A stretch of DNA of 47,968 nucleotides, from IMG/VR virus record IMGVR_UViG_3300027719_000028, positions 1-47,968 of that record. The stretch is one strand, 5' to 3'. Shown one piece after another: positions 17,939 through 26,023 of the stretch. This stretch comes from a virus. The position numbers were made by a program, and so were the translations under genes. The first letter of the stretch is position 1. Each line of letters opens with the position of its first letter. A model generated the notes under the pieces. The model worked only from the letters and a program-made list of their open reading frames with translations, made no database searches and was not told the origin of the DNA.

Positions 17939-18385
17939 ACTTTCAAATTTTATAACCTTACTTTCAAAAAATAAAACCCCATCTACTTTCAAAAAATTCA
18001 ACCCCTTTCAAATTTTATAACCTTCATTGAAAATAAAGATTCAAATATATGTTAACATTTTATTAATTTTTACAAATCATGATTACATAATCTGACAATC
18101 TGAATAGTCTGAATATTCATATAAATTACAGGTTACAGGAAAATTACAGGAAGTTATCCACAGATGACCAAACCTGTAATCTCTGAAAGCCTTGATATGA
18201 CTCACTTTGTTATATATAAATTACTAATTACACCTTTTTCTTAATAAATAAAGTATTATAATAGTATAGAATAAGAGTAGAATAGCAAATTCCTGTAATC
18301 CCGTAATTCCTAGCACATGAATGGCTCAACCATGCGATTTGTTGGCATTACAACTTGATTTAATGGTTGTACGCAAAAGTAATTG
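17939..18385. other. Non-coding repeat-rich region, candidate replication origin
   Basis: This 447-base segment has no plausible gene. It holds ACTTTCAAA-type repeats (17939, 17960, 17985 and 18005), a 19-base repeat TTTCAAATTTTATAACCTT (17941-17959 and 18006-18024), TCTGA(A/C)-type repeats at 18091-18120, five copies of TTACAGG (18126, 18133 and 18144 direct; 18173 and 18292 inverted), a perfect DnaA box TTATCCACA (18154-18162), TTGATATGACT at 18192-18202, and a very AT-rich stretch to 18290. Iterons, a DnaA box and an AT-rich stretch are typical of an origin; this is inference. Confidence 0.55.
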
Positions 18386-18414
18386 TTGACTTTGGTTGCT
18401 GGATATGATATAAT
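18386..18414 (+). promoter_or_regulatory. Promoter of the sigma-like gene
   Basis: TTGACT, 17-base spacer, TATAAT. It opens the early/middle region directly after the repeat-rich segment. Confidence 0.85.
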
Positions 18415-18448
18415 TGTATTAAGACAAAGAATTATAAAGGAGGTTATT

Positions 18449-19015
18449 ATGAGTACCATTAAAACATCAGCAGAAGAAATTGTATCCACAGTATGCAACA
18501 TACTTAGTGGGTGTGACCAACCTTATATTGAACGCACAAAGTTAACACCAGAACAAAGTCAGCTAGTGGCAGATAATCATAATCTCATATATTGGTATCT
18601 TAATATGCGACATCTTAATGAAGCCGATTGGTATGATATGCTGGCAATAGAATTATGTCAAGCAGTTATGTTCTACAATCCAGAGAAGGGTGCTATATCA
18701 ACTATATTCAAGCAGAGGGCTGACTGGATGATAAACAGAGAATGGACTAAGAGTAAGACCCAAAAGAGGGATTGTGTTAGTGTAAGGTTCACTGAGGGAG
18801 TCCATGACTCTGAATGTCCCACTAATGTAGAGGAGTTTATGGCAATCAAGGATTGGATTGATTCAGATGATACTGGAATATTACAACTAAAGTCAGAAGG
18901 ATTCAAGAACAAGGAAATAGCTAAAATGCTGGGAATCACACCAAATACAGTATATAGAATATTGAAGAAGAAAAAGGAGGAATTTACCCTTGACAGAAGA
19001 ATGGAAACCTATTAA
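18449..19015 (+). CDS. Sigma-70-like RNA polymerase factor
   Basis: A 188-aa protein with AAAGGAGG before its ATG. The N-terminal ~110 residues resemble region 2 of small sigma factors (NLIYWYLNMRHLNEADWYDM, then FYNPEKGAISTIFKQRADWM). The C-terminus has a region-4 helix-turn-helix (LKSEGFKNKEIAKMLGITPN, TVYRILKKKK). It is the first gene after the candidate origin and could redirect host polymerase to late promoters. The late region has few consensus -35 boxes, which fits that idea. Confidence 0.72.
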   Translation: MSTIKTSAEEIVSTVCNILSGCDQPYIERTKLTPEQSQLVADNHNLIYWYLNMRHLNEADWYDMLAIELCQAVMFYNPEKGAISTIFKQRADWMINREWTKSKTQKRDCVSVRFTEGVHDSECPTNVEEFMAIKDWIDSDDTGILQLKSEGFKNKEIAKMLGITPNTVYRILKKKKEEFTLDRRMETY

Positions 19016-19361
19016 GGGATTTGAAGGATTGTATGAAGTAAGTAATTTTGGAAACATACTATCTCTTAAATGGAGAGGTGGTAGTAAACCAAAACTAATG
19101 ACTCCTATAATTCATAAAAATGGATACTGTAATATGGCATTATCTAAGAATGGAGTGATTAAACGATGTCTAGTGCATAGATTAGTAGCCGAGGCATTTA
19201 TATCAAATCCCTACAATCTACCACAAATAAACCATAAGGATGAAATTAAAACCAATAATCATGTGAGTAATTTAGAATGGTGTACACAAGCCTATAATAA
19301 TGTATATGGTACAAGGTTATCTAAAATAGCTAGAAAAAAGAGGTGTAAAAGTATTGACTGA
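18990..19361 (+). CDS. HNH homing endonuclease (NUMOD4 + HNH)
   Basis: A 123-aa free-standing endonuclease. Residues 1-25 have the NUMOD4 pattern (EEWKPIKGFEGLYEVSNFGN), followed by an HNH core (LVHRLVAEAFI, INHKDEIKTNNHVSNLEW, then TQAYNN). It starts at TTG, 9 bases after AAGGAGG, and overlaps the sigma-like gene by 26 bases and the next gene by 8. It probably spreads itself into phages lacking it. Confidence 0.88.
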   Translation: MTEEWKPIKGFEGLYEVSNFGNILSLKWRGGSKPKLMTPIIHKNGYCNMALSKNGVIKRCLVHRLVAEAFISNPYNLPQINHKDEIKTNNHVSNLEWCTQAYNNVYGTRLSKIARKKRCKSID

Positions 19362-19857
19362 TAGACAAATAAGTGATATACTTAAAGACATAAGGGTGGT
19401 GATAGACACAAGAGAGAAAAAGAATGAACACATTATAGCTTATTTGGAAGAAAATAATATACCATATGAAGTTTCCAAGCTTGATACGGCAGATTATTCA
19501 TTTGTAATCCCTAACTACCCAGAACTCAACATGGATAGAAAAGTCCTTATAGAGAAGAAAAACAGTCTTACAGAGATTGCTGGAAATTTTACTTCTGGAA
19601 GAGAGCGATTCGCTAGGGAATTTGAGAGGGTTGTGGATGAAAGGATTCATTTGGTCATTGAGGACGCAACATGGAAGAAAGTTAAAAACGGTTCATATAG
19701 GTCACAGTTCCCACCTAGGTCGATGATGGCATCCTTGCTCACTTGGAACATCCGATATAACTGCCCTGTATGGTTTGTAACAAAAGAAGAGAGTCCAGAG
19801 TTAATATACAGGCTCATGTATTATGAACTCATGGAGGAATTAAAAAGGAGGAAGTAA
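19354..19857 (+). CDS. ERCC4-domain nuclease
   Basis: A 167-aa protein with the XPF/MUS81-type nuclease pattern: VVIDTREKKN near residue 16, TADYSFVIPNYP, MDRKVLIEKKNSLTEI and a RERFAREFERV helix. The family motif is GDX(n)ERKX(3)D; here the ERK position reads IEKK. Such phage nucleases are thought to process branched or recombining DNA. TTG start after GAGGTG, inside the HNH gene end. Confidence 0.85.
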   Translation: MTDRQISDILKDIRVVIDTREKKNEHIIAYLEENNIPYEVSKLDTADYSFVIPNYPELNMDRKVLIEKKNSLTEIAGNFTSGRERFAREFERVVDERIHLVIEDATWKKVKNGSYRSQFPPRSMMASLLTWNIRYNCPVWFVTKEESPELIYRLMYYELMEELKRRK

Positions 19858-19858
19858 T

Positions 19859-20095
19859 ATGATAAAGTATACTGATTTACAAGTAGGTTCAATCATAAAA
19901 ATTAACTGGTCGCAAATTGGTAATGTGTACTATATATTAAATACAGATGATAGTTGTAAAATAGGTCTTAAAAATATAAATGGAATTTCAACTGCCAATG
20001 GTAGATTTAGAAGTAAGATTAAAATGATTGATGACTTGAATGAATCAATCCATGACGGATGTATAAGTGAATTTGAGATATTGGGGTGTGTATAA
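19859..20095 (+). CDS. Small SH3-like phage protein
   Basis: A 78-aa protein with AAAGGAGG before its ATG. It reads YTDLQVGSIIKINWSQIGNV and is beta-rich. A protein with the same pattern (VGDLVQIDF) is encoded at 22997, so the two are probably distant paralogues. No specific function can be given. The stop overlaps the next start. Confidence 0.65.
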   Translation: MIKYTDLQVGSIIKINWSQIGNVYYILNTDDSCKIGLKNINGISTANGRFRSKIKMIDDLNESIHDGCISEFEILGCV

Positions 20096-20364
20096 TGGAA
20101 CGTATAACTCATATATTTGAAAAGGATGGTATTACACCTAGACCCGATGTACAACACAGGATAGGTATGGAGGGTCAAATAATGCCATTGATTCGTGATT
20201 GTAGTATGACATTTATAGCATCATTGCCAGTAGAGGGAATATTAACAACAAGTAGAGTAGTTGAGTGGTATGAGGATGATGGTTCAGTAACAGTAGAAAC
20301 TACAAATAGTATATATCATTTTGAAAAGTTAACTTCAAAGGAGGAAGTAAAATGTCATTTTTAA
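20095..20364 (+). CDS. Hypothetical protein
   Basis: An 89-aa protein starting MERITHIFEKDG, with a mixed beta pattern in its second half (VEGILTTSRVVEWYEDDGSV). The start overlaps the upstream stop by one base and the end overlaps the next small gene by 13 bases. An upstream in-frame GTG (20086) is possible. I recognise no family. Confidence 0.65.
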   Translation: MERITHIFEKDGITPRPDVQHRIGMEGQIMPLIRDCSMTFIASLPVEGILTTSRVVEWYEDDGSVTVETTNSIYHFEKLTSKEEVKCHF

Positions 20365-20519
20365 TAGGGTTAAAGTTTGTATCATTGATATTAAGCTTAG
20401 TTTATGGAATATGTATAATTGGTAGAATACACTATAAGGTAGTGGTTGATTCTGAACATTTATTTATGTTCGCAATATCGTTTGCAACATTCATATTTTT
20501 ACAATTTAATTTATTTTAA
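20352..20519 (+). CDS. Small two-helix membrane protein
   Basis: A 55-aa protein whose ATG follows AAAGGAGGAAGTAAA inside the preceding gene. Two hydrophobic stretches are seen (FVSLILSLVYGICIIG and MFAISFATFIFL). Function unknown; small membrane proteins of early phage regions often act on host envelope or exclusion, but nothing here shows that. Confidence 0.6.
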   Translation: MSFLIGLKFVSLILSLVYGICIIGRIHYKVVVDSEHLFMFAISFATFIFLQFNLF

Positions 20520-20528
20520 TAAAAAGTG

Positions 20529-20557
20529 TTGACAGTATAATTTATATGTGATATAAT
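20529..20557 (+). promoter_or_regulatory. Sigma-A promoter
   Basis: TTGACA, 17-base spacer, TATAAT with TG upstream of the -10. Drives the 143-aa gene and the recombination genes. Confidence 0.9.
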
Positions 20558-20590
20558 TAAAGTATAGTAAAGATTGGGAGGTAGTGTAAT

Positions 20591-21022
20591 ATGAAAAAGG
20601 AAGATTTAAGAACTGGTGACTTGGTACAGTATAGGAATGGTGGAATTAGAAAAGTAATGCTCAATACTGGTGTTAGTGGTTTTGAGGATGTAGTAATAGA
20701 CAGTAATGGAGTGAGTTATCTTTACCTACACCAGTTAGAAAGATATCTTGACACTCAGAGTGGTGATGATATTGATATCGTTAAAGTGTTTAGACCAGAC
20801 TCTAAATATAAGTTATTCTCATTCGATATCAATGATATGGAACTTATATGGGAATTAAAGTCTACCAGAGTATTTGATGCTGAATTGTTCATAAAAGAAA
20901 CTGGATATGCTCATTATATGGCACATAGGTCATGGGTAGATAAGTGTCATGGTAAAGTAGTAGTTGATGGTGAATGTGGTATATACTCAATAGATGACTC
21001 ATGGACTAAGGAGATAAAATAA
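20591..21022 (+). CDS. Conserved phage protein of unknown function
   Basis: A 143-aa protein beginning MKKEDLRTGDLVQYRNGG, a start shared by many Clostridia phage early proteins with an SH3-like N-terminus. The rest is mixed alpha/beta with YAHYMAHRSWVDKCHGK. It is first in the operon ahead of the RecT-like gene. No function assigned. Confidence 0.65.
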   Translation: MKKEDLRTGDLVQYRNGGIRKVMLNTGVSGFEDVVIDSNGVSYLYLHQLERYLDTQSGDDIDIVKVFRPDSKYKLFSFDINDMELIWELKSTRVFDAELFIKETGYAHYMAHRSWVDKCHGKVVVDGECGIYSIDDSWTKEIK

Positions 21023-21666
21023 TGGAAGAAAAGATGGAAGTAATTGTACCAGATAGTCTTGGAGTTGAAGTTAAGAATCCAAAGAAGGTAATAGAGGTTG
21101 CCAGAGAAGTCCTTCCAATAGAGAAGTTGATGGAAATGGCATCTACCTTGTCGAAGTCAACAATAGTGCCAGTAGCATACCAACACAGGGCTGAGAACTG
21201 CTTTGTAGCTATGGACATGGCATCCAGAATGGGTGTTTCCGTTATGATGGTCATGCAGAACCTTCATATCATACAGGGTAAGCCATCATGGAGTGGACAA
21301 GCTATGGCTTCAATGATAAGGTCAAATCCACAATTCAGAAACGTAACCTTGCATTATGTTGGTGAAGAAGGTAAGGATACTCATGGTGCGTATGTAACTG
21401 TTGAGAGAGTGTCCAATGGTCAGACCATGAAGGGTGGTACTGTAACAATTGCTACTGCCAAAAAGGAAGGTTGGTATCAGAAAACTGGTAGTAAATGGCA
21501 GACCATGCCAGAGATTATGCTTGCTTATAGGGCTTATGCGTGGTTCGCAAGAGTTTATTGTCCAGAAATCATGATGGGTCTACAGACAACTGACGAGGTG
21601 TACGATGTGTCTACAGAGTCACTAAAAGAGTCAGAGCCCCTTAATCCATACGGAGGTGCTAAGTAA
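21022..21666 (+). CDS. RecT-like single-strand annealing protein
   Basis: A 214-aa protein. The core CFVAMDMASRMGVSVMMVMQ, IIQGKPSWSGQAMASMI, the GWYQKTGSKWQTMPEIMLAY segment and RVYCPEIMMGLQTTDE match the RecT-type annealing protein layout, ending in a flexible tail. It would pair complementary single strands in phage recombination. The next larger gene encodes a PD-(D/E)XK nuclease, the usual partner, which supports the call. Confidence 0.75.
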   Translation: MEEKMEVIVPDSLGVEVKNPKKVIEVAREVLPIEKLMEMASTLSKSTIVPVAYQHRAENCFVAMDMASRMGVSVMMVMQNLHIIQGKPSWSGQAMASMIRSNPQFRNVTLHYVGEEGKDTHGAYVTVERVSNGQTMKGGTVTIATAKKEGWYQKTGSKWQTMPEIMLAYRAYAWFARVYCPEIMMGLQTTDEVYDVSTESLKESEPLNPYGGAK

Positions 21667-21845
21667 TGGCAACATTCATACTGGCACTATATGTGTTCGT
21701 TATATTTGGGGCATCATACAACTATGTCATGAGTATAACAGAAGGTACAAGGGATAAGGCAATAGGTATATTCTTGCTTTATCTCCCAGTAATGGGACTA
21801 GCTTTCATAAATATGGTAGAGAAGGTGATTCTATGGACATCTTAA
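21666..21845 (+). CDS. Small membrane protein between recombination genes
   Basis: A 59-aa protein with two hydrophobic stretches (ATFILALYVFVIFGASYNYV and AIGIFLLYLPVMGLAFINMV). The start overlaps the recT-like stop by one base and its end overlaps the exonuclease start by 13 bases. Function unknown. Confidence 0.6.
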   Translation: MATFILALYVFVIFGASYNYVMSITEGTRDKAIGIFLLYLPVMGLAFINMVEKVILWTS

Positions 21846-22597
21846 CAGCCGAGAATTATTTTGAGGATACTCACTTTATGTCAGTGTCCTCTTACAAACT
21901 CTTTAAGAAATGTGAAAAACTGGGACTCCAAGGATTTAAGTCAGAACCTTCAAAAGATATGCTCATTGGCTCTTATGTTGATGCGTATGTTGAGGGTACT
22001 CTGGATAAATTCAAAGAGGAACACCCCGACCTCATATCCACAAGAGGTGCTAGTAAAGGTGGCTTAAAGGCTGAATTTGTATTGGCTGACAAGATATGCG
22101 AGTATATAGATGCAGACCCTGTATTCAAGCAGTTCATGTCTGGAGATAAGCAAACCATAATGACTGGAGAGATTGCTGGAATACCATTCAAAGGTAAACT
22201 GGATAGTTATTCTCCACATATTGCCATAAATGATTTAAAGGTTATGCGTACTGTAACTGACAGATATGGTAATTATTACGACTTTATAACACAGTGGGGA
22301 TATGATATCCAGATGGCAGTTTACCAAGAACTAGTTAGACAAAATACTGGTGAACAGTTGCCTTGTTATATTTGTGCTGTTACCAAGGAGAATCCAATCA
22401 ACTCAGTAATTGTCAAGATTCCACAGAACATACTCAATATAGCTTTATATGGAGTTGAGAGCAACGTAGAGAGGTTCTACAAGGTTAAGAAGGGTATTGA
22501 TACACCAGTAGGTTGTGGTATATGTTCAGCTTGTATAACAGAACGTAAAGCAACACCAATCATATCATTGGATGAAATAATAGGAGGGGAATATTAA
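21833..22597 (+). CDS. PD-(D/E)XK exonuclease (RecE/Cas4-like, DUF3799 type)
   Basis: A 254-aa protein. It has the family start SVSSYKLFKKCEKLGLQGF, then MLIGSYVDAYVEG, the nuclease core FKGKLDSYSPHIAINDLKV with Asp and the DLK motif, and a helix with ITQWGYDIQMAVYQELV. Near the end GCGICSACITERK is a Cys cluster, as in related exonucleases. It likely resects ends to provide strands for the RecT-like protein. Confidence 0.83.
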   Translation: MDILTAENYFEDTHFMSVSSYKLFKKCEKLGLQGFKSEPSKDMLIGSYVDAYVEGTLDKFKEEHPDLISTRGASKGGLKAEFVLADKICEYIDADPVFKQFMSGDKQTIMTGEIAGIPFKGKLDSYSPHIAINDLKVMRTVTDRYGNYYDFITQWGYDIQMAVYQELVRQNTGEQLPCYICAVTKENPINSVIVKIPQNILNIALYGVESNVERFYKVKKGIDTPVGCGICSACITERKATPIISLDEIIGGEY

Positions 22598-22801
22598 ATG
22601 AATGAATTATTTTTAGTTGGTATATTTGATAGTGATGATAGATTTATAAGATATGCTGTAAGCGGTAGGAGTGGTGGAAGGTCGTGTTTCACAGAATTAA
22701 TTAGTGCCAAACGGTGTAGAGCACAATTAATAAGTTGTAGTAGAGATAATTTCATATATAAAATAATAGTTGCACACAATATTACAATATTGGAGGATTA
22801 A
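22598..22801 (+). CDS. Hypothetical protein
   Basis: A 67-aa basic protein, MNELFLVGIFDSDDRFIRYA, preceded by GGAGGGG. It resembles short early phage proteins that begin with a beta hairpin (hydrophobic strand, then DSDDRF). No family recognised. Confidence 0.6.
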   Translation: MNELFLVGIFDSDDRFIRYAVSGRSGGRSCFTELISAKRCRAQLISCSRDNFIYKIIVAHNITILED

Positions 22802-22803
22802 TG

Positions 22804-22950
22804 ATGAGTGATAAAGTAGAATTGAATTGGGAAAATCCAGATAAACTTAATCCATGTAATTTCAATTGTAAAGAATGTGAAAATCGTTGTGAAGACGACA
22901 AGTCGATATTTGGTTGGGATGAATCAAAAAAAGTTGTTGACAAAGAATAA
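22804..22950 (+). CDS. Small Cys-rich protein
   Basis: A 48-aa protein with NPCNFNCKECENRCEDDKS, giving four Cys in 13 residues, suggestive of a metal site. GGAGG lies 7 bases before the chosen ATG; another ATG is one codon earlier. The next promoter's -35 lies within its last codons. Confidence 0.55.
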   Translation: MSDKVELNWENPDKLNPCNFNCKECENRCEDDKSIFGWDESKKVVDKE

Positions 22951-22965
22951 TATCCATGTTATAAT
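22937..22965 (+). promoter_or_regulatory. Sigma-A promoter within the preceding gene's end
   Basis: TTGACA, 17-base spacer, TATAAT, extended TGT; followed by TATTATAAGGTTGAAAGG, a leader shared by other promoters here. Confidence 0.9.
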
Positions 22966-22996
22966 TATATTATAAGGTTGAAAGGGAGGGTACTTA

Positions 22997-23278
22997 ATGA
23001 ATATTAATGTTGGAAAAGTAGGTAAAGTAAATCCAGAAGTTGAAGTAGGTGACTTAGTACAAATTGACTTCACATGTCTTGGTACTAAATTCTTCATCAT
23101 AACTAAGAGGGCTGGAAAGCATTTCTTACAGGGTATTTCTGGCGAAAACTATGCGTTTGAATCTGCTAATTGTAACACACTTGGTGAATTAGTTATAGAT
23201 ATACTAAATTATGGTTCTCCAAGCAAATTTTATCCAAAATCAGAATATGAGTTTAATCTTGTAAAGAGAGAGGTGTAA
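22997..23278 (+). CDS. SH3-like small phage protein
   Basis: A 93-aa beta-rich protein with VEVGDLVQIDFTCLGTKFFI and AGKHFLQGISGENY, similar in pattern to the protein at 19859. First gene of a three-gene unit ending in an HD hydrolase. Function unknown. Confidence 0.65.
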   Translation: MNINVGKVGKVNPEVEVGDLVQIDFTCLGTKFFIITKRAGKHFLQGISGENYAFESANCNTLGELVIDILNYGSPSKFYPKSEYEFNLVKREV

Positions 23279-23280
23279 CT

Positions 23281-23523
23281 ATGAACACATTTGATATGTT
23301 AGTGAGAGCCAGTATTGATGGTAAAACTTATATCCACAATGATTTAAGGTACAACATGGATAAGGGGTTCTGTGATATGGATGGAATGCCTTGGAAAGCA
23401 TCAACATTTAAAACCCTTGATGAATTTATTGAGTTAGAGGGTTGGAAACTAGTTAAAGTAAAGAAACTGACCATAGCTGAGATTGAAGCTAACCTAGGAT
23501 ATCCAATTGAGGTCATATCGTAA
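23281..23523 (+). CDS. Conserved small phage protein
   Basis: An 80-aa protein ending LTIAEIEANLGYPIEVIS, a C-terminal motif (LTxxEIExxLGYxI) seen in many Firmicutes phage and prophage proteins. N-terminal half is a beta domain (YNMDKGFCDMDGMPWKA). Role unknown. The stop overlaps the HD gene start. Confidence 0.65.
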   Translation: MNTFDMLVRASIDGKTYIHNDLRYNMDKGFCDMDGMPWKASTFKTLDEFIELEGWKLVKVKKLTIAEIEANLGYPIEVIS

Positions 23524-24092
23524 TGTCACACAATGTAGCACAGCTAAAAGCTGAATTTGAATCATTGTGTAGAACATATATCAAGCGAGAAGGTATTGAG
23601 CAGTTACTAGAAAGACTATCCAAGTCAGACTTTTATACTGCTCCAGCATCTACCAGATATCATGATTCAGAAGAAGGTGGACTTGTATACCATTGTATCA
23701 AAGTATTTAAAAATCTTAAACATGATTTATTTGGTAGATATCCAGATGAAACTCTTGCGATTGTGGCACTGTTCCATGATTTATGCAAGATTGGATTCTA
23801 CAAGGTGTCATCCAGAAATGTTAAGAATGAGGTTACTGGTAAATGGGAGAAAGTTCCATATTATGAAGTTGACGATAAACTACCATTTGGTCATGGAGAA
23901 AAGTCAGTATTTCTTTTACTTGAGTTTTTGAAACTTGATATTCAAGAGTCTATGGCTATAAGGTGGCACATGGGGGCATTTGTGGGTCAGCAAGACTGGC
24001 TTACACTCGGAACAGCCTTTGAACAGTATCCATTAGCTATGTATTTGCATTTTGCTGATATGAAAGCAACATATATTAAGGAGGAAATATAA
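23523..24092 (+). CDS. HD-domain phosphohydrolase
   Basis: A 189-aa protein with the HD metal-binding pattern: His in GGLVYHCIKVF (about residue 57), the HD pair in ALFHDLCKIGF (85-86), GHGEKS further on, and a RWHMGAF segment with Asp in HFADMKA. HD enzymes hydrolyse nucleotides or phosphodiesters; the substrate cannot be inferred. The location near dNTP genes suggests nucleotide handling. Confidence 0.8.
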   Translation: MSHNVAQLKAEFESLCRTYIKREGIEQLLERLSKSDFYTAPASTRYHDSEEGGLVYHCIKVFKNLKHDLFGRYPDETLAIVALFHDLCKIGFYKVSSRNVKNEVTGKWEKVPYYEVDDKLPFGHGEKSVFLLLEFLKLDIQESMAIRWHMGAFVGQQDWLTLGTAFEQYPLAMYLHFADMKATYIKEEI

Positions 24093-24403
24093 TGGAATTA
24101 ATACAAGTATTTACAACTCAAAGTGGATTAGAATTAGCATTGGTAATATTAGGTGGTATATTATTAATCGGTTCATTGGCTATTGGTATAGTCGCACTAT
24201 CAGAGGAATCAGTTAAAGTATCATTAATATGCTTGACAATATGTATTATTGGTGTTATAATGATATATATGGGAGTGATTATTCCAGACTATATCGTAAA
24301 GACATTCATTGTAACTGACCCAAACCAATATACAGATATGCTGAATGATGGTTGGAAGGTTTATGCACAGGATGGAAGAATAGTTTCATTATTTCAAAAA
24401 TAA
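24092..24403 (+). CDS. Two-helix membrane protein
   Basis: A 103-aa protein with two strong hydrophobic helices (LALVILGGILLIGSLAIGIV and SLICLTICIIGVIMIYMGVI) and a soluble tail (PNQYTDMLNDGWKVYAQDGR). The tail pattern is common in Firmicutes phage membrane proteins. Starts at the HD gene stop (ATAATGG overlap). Function unknown. Confidence 0.65.
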   Translation: MELIQVFTTQSGLELALVILGGILLIGSLAIGIVALSEESVKVSLICLTICIIGVIMIYMGVIIPDYIVKTFIVTDPNQYTDMLNDGWKVYAQDGRIVSLFQK

Positions 24404-24416
24404 TTTAAAAAAGTAG

Positions 24417-24445
24417 TTGACAAGTAAATCAAACCATGTTATAAT
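24417..24445 (+). promoter_or_regulatory. Sigma-A promoter
   Basis: TTGACA, 17-base spacer, TATAAT, extended TGT. The leader then forms AGGTTG-AAAA-CAACCT, a 6-bp hairpin. Confidence 0.9.
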
Positions 24446-24504
24446 AAGTATATAAGGTTGAAAACAACCTAATAAATAAAAAAAAATAAACGGAGGTATT
24501 TAGT

Positions 24505-25383
24505 ATGAAATTTAAAGTGGGCGACAAGGTAGTAGTAAAAAAGGATTTGAAAATAGGTGAAACTTATAATTCAAAGGAGTTAGGCAATAGTGACTCAGTG
24601 GTATATCAAATGGTGGAGTTTGCTGGCAAAGAAGTTACCATATCAAGTATTACCAGTGCAAACAAGTATCGTGTAGCAGAGTGTAGTGGTTGGAATTTCG
24701 TAGACACAATGTTCGAAGAAATTAAGAAGTTCAAGGTTGGTGATATCGTAACTGGTACTGAACTTGCAATAGAAGAATACAGCATAACTACTGATAAGGG
24801 AACATTCAAAGTGCTTGACATCCATGATGAGGATGATTATGGTGATACTATGAAAATAGAGTGTGTATCACACAAAGAATCAACAGTTTATATTGGTCAC
24901 ACCTACGATGTTAACGATAAATATTTTAAAATTGTTGAGGAGGTAGTTGCTGTGAAGTTTGAAGTTGGTGATATAGTAACTGGAAATAGCAAGTCTGGTA
25001 TATATGGATATACTACAAAGGCTATGACAAGAGGAAAGGTTACTAAACTGTTTGATGATGGTGACATTATGGTTGAAATTCTTGAACAGGAAAAATATCC
25101 TAATCAGATTGGTAGAGAGTATAGAGTTGAGTCTGCAAGATTTAACCTTGTAGAAAAAGCCAAAGTTGAAGTACCAGTAGTTGAGCCAATAACACCAGTA
25201 GTTGAAGAACCAGTTCTTATGGTTAAAGATGCTCTTGGAGCAACATTCTTCAAGATAGGTAGATACACAATCTGTGTTGAAGGTGCGTTTGGTGTATCAC
25301 TTAGACATCCAGATGACAGGGACGTTGAAGAAATCGGTGAGTCACTTGCGTTCAAAAGAATGGTAGAACACGAAAAATTTTAG
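24505..25383 (+). CDS. Protein with repeated SH3-like (FxVGDxV) modules
   Basis: A 292-aa protein. Three modules start MKFKVGDKVVV (residue 1), KKFKVGDIVTG (about 73) and VKFEVGDIVTG (about 150), followed by a Pro/Val linker (VEVPVVEPITPVVEEPVL) and a C-terminal beta domain (FFKIGRYTICVEGAFGVS). A larger relative with the same modules is encoded at 38271. SH3-like beta barrels of this type bind proteins or nucleic acid; no enzyme motif is seen. Confidence 0.65.
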   Translation: MKFKVGDKVVVKKDLKIGETYNSKELGNSDSVVYQMVEFAGKEVTISSITSANKYRVAECSGWNFVDTMFEEIKKFKVGDIVTGTELAIEEYSITTDKGTFKVLDIHDEDDYGDTMKIECVSHKESTVYIGHTYDVNDKYFKIVEEVVAVKFEVGDIVTGNSKSGIYGYTTKAMTRGKVTKLFDDGDIMVEILEQEKYPNQIGREYRVESARFNLVEKAKVEVPVVEPITPVVEEPVLMVKDALGATFFKIGRYTICVEGAFGVSLRHPDDRDVEEIGESLAFKRMVEHEKF

Positions 25384-25393
25384 TAAAAAGGTG

Positions 25394-25422
25394 TTGACAA
25401 AGTAGTTTAAATCTGTTATAAT
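25394..25422 (+). promoter_or_regulatory. Sigma-A promoter of the SSB-like gene
   Basis: TTGACA, 17-base spacer, TATAAT, extended TGT. The leader holds a GAGGGAA/TTTCCTC hairpin. Read-through may also supply the tRNA cluster, which has no clear promoter of its own. Confidence 0.9.
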
Positions 25423-25498
25423 AAATATGTAGGGTTGAGGGAACAAGATTTCCTCCCCTTCATAAAACAAATAATAAAGTAAAGAGAGGTAATAAAGT

Positions 25499-25987
25499 AT
25501 GAGTTTATGGGAAAGATTTGATGGTATAGTAGATGCGACAGAGGTTGAGGAAGTAAAGAATAGTTTCACACCACTTGAAGCTGGTGATTATGAAGCTAAG
25601 TTAGAGGAACTGATTGCTGGAGAGTCCAAACAGGGTCTTCCAATGTTGAAGGGTAGATTCAGATTGATGAATAACAGGATTGTATTCTACAATGTACTGT
25701 TACAGAACATCAACTATCCAGATATGACTGCTAAGAATGTAGCAAAGGCTGTTGCCGATATATCAGTAATAATGGGTGAGGAAATTAAGTTCGAATCACT
25801 TGGTGCGTTGGGTGGTCTGGTAGCTTCACTGGCTGACATGGAAGGAAAAGTTATTCCAGAGTTTTCTGAAAAAGTATTCAAGATAAGGCTTTCATACAGA
25901 AAGAATGACCTTGAAATGAAGTATCCAGAAGTTAAGGTTTTGAATGAAGTAGTAATTAGCGAGGATGATGGTGACATCCCTTTCTAA
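25499..25987 (+). CDS. DUF669-type single-stranded DNA-binding protein
   Basis: A 162-aa protein with the DUF669 pattern (LWERFDGIV, FTPLEAGDYEAKLEEL, LKGRFRLMNNRIVFYNVLLQ) and an acidic tip DDGDIPF like the C-terminal peptide of bacterial SSB that recruits replication proteins. The role as the phage SSB is inferred from this tail and from the replication context. Strong own promoter; last protein gene before the tRNAs. Confidence 0.8.
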   Translation: MSLWERFDGIVDATEVEEVKNSFTPLEAGDYEAKLEELIAGESKQGLPMLKGRFRLMNNRIVFYNVLLQNINYPDMTAKNVAKAVADISVIMGEEIKFESLGALGGLVASLADMEGKVIPEFSEKVFKIRLSYRKNDLEMKYPEVKVLNEVVISEDDGDIPF

Positions 25988-25999
25988 GATAGAAGACAA

Positions 26000-26016
26000 G
26001 GGGGTGCGAGTCCTCC
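26000..26016 (+). other. T-arm-like hairpin, possible tRNA remnant
   Basis: Stem GGGGG/CCTCC with the 7-base loop TGCGAGT, resembling a tRNA T-arm, then ...AATACAT as before other tRNAs in the cluster. No matching acceptor or anticodon arm upstream, where the SSB-like gene ends. Confidence 0.35.
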
Positions 26017-26023
26017 AATACAT

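Noticed and set aside
17939-18060. CRISPR-like array
   Set aside because: Repeats are under 20 bases with irregular spacing; no CRISPR form anywhere.
18477-18490. Second DnaA-like box (GTATCCACA) in the sigma-like gene
   Set aside because: One mismatch and inside coding sequence; ATCCACA is frequent here.
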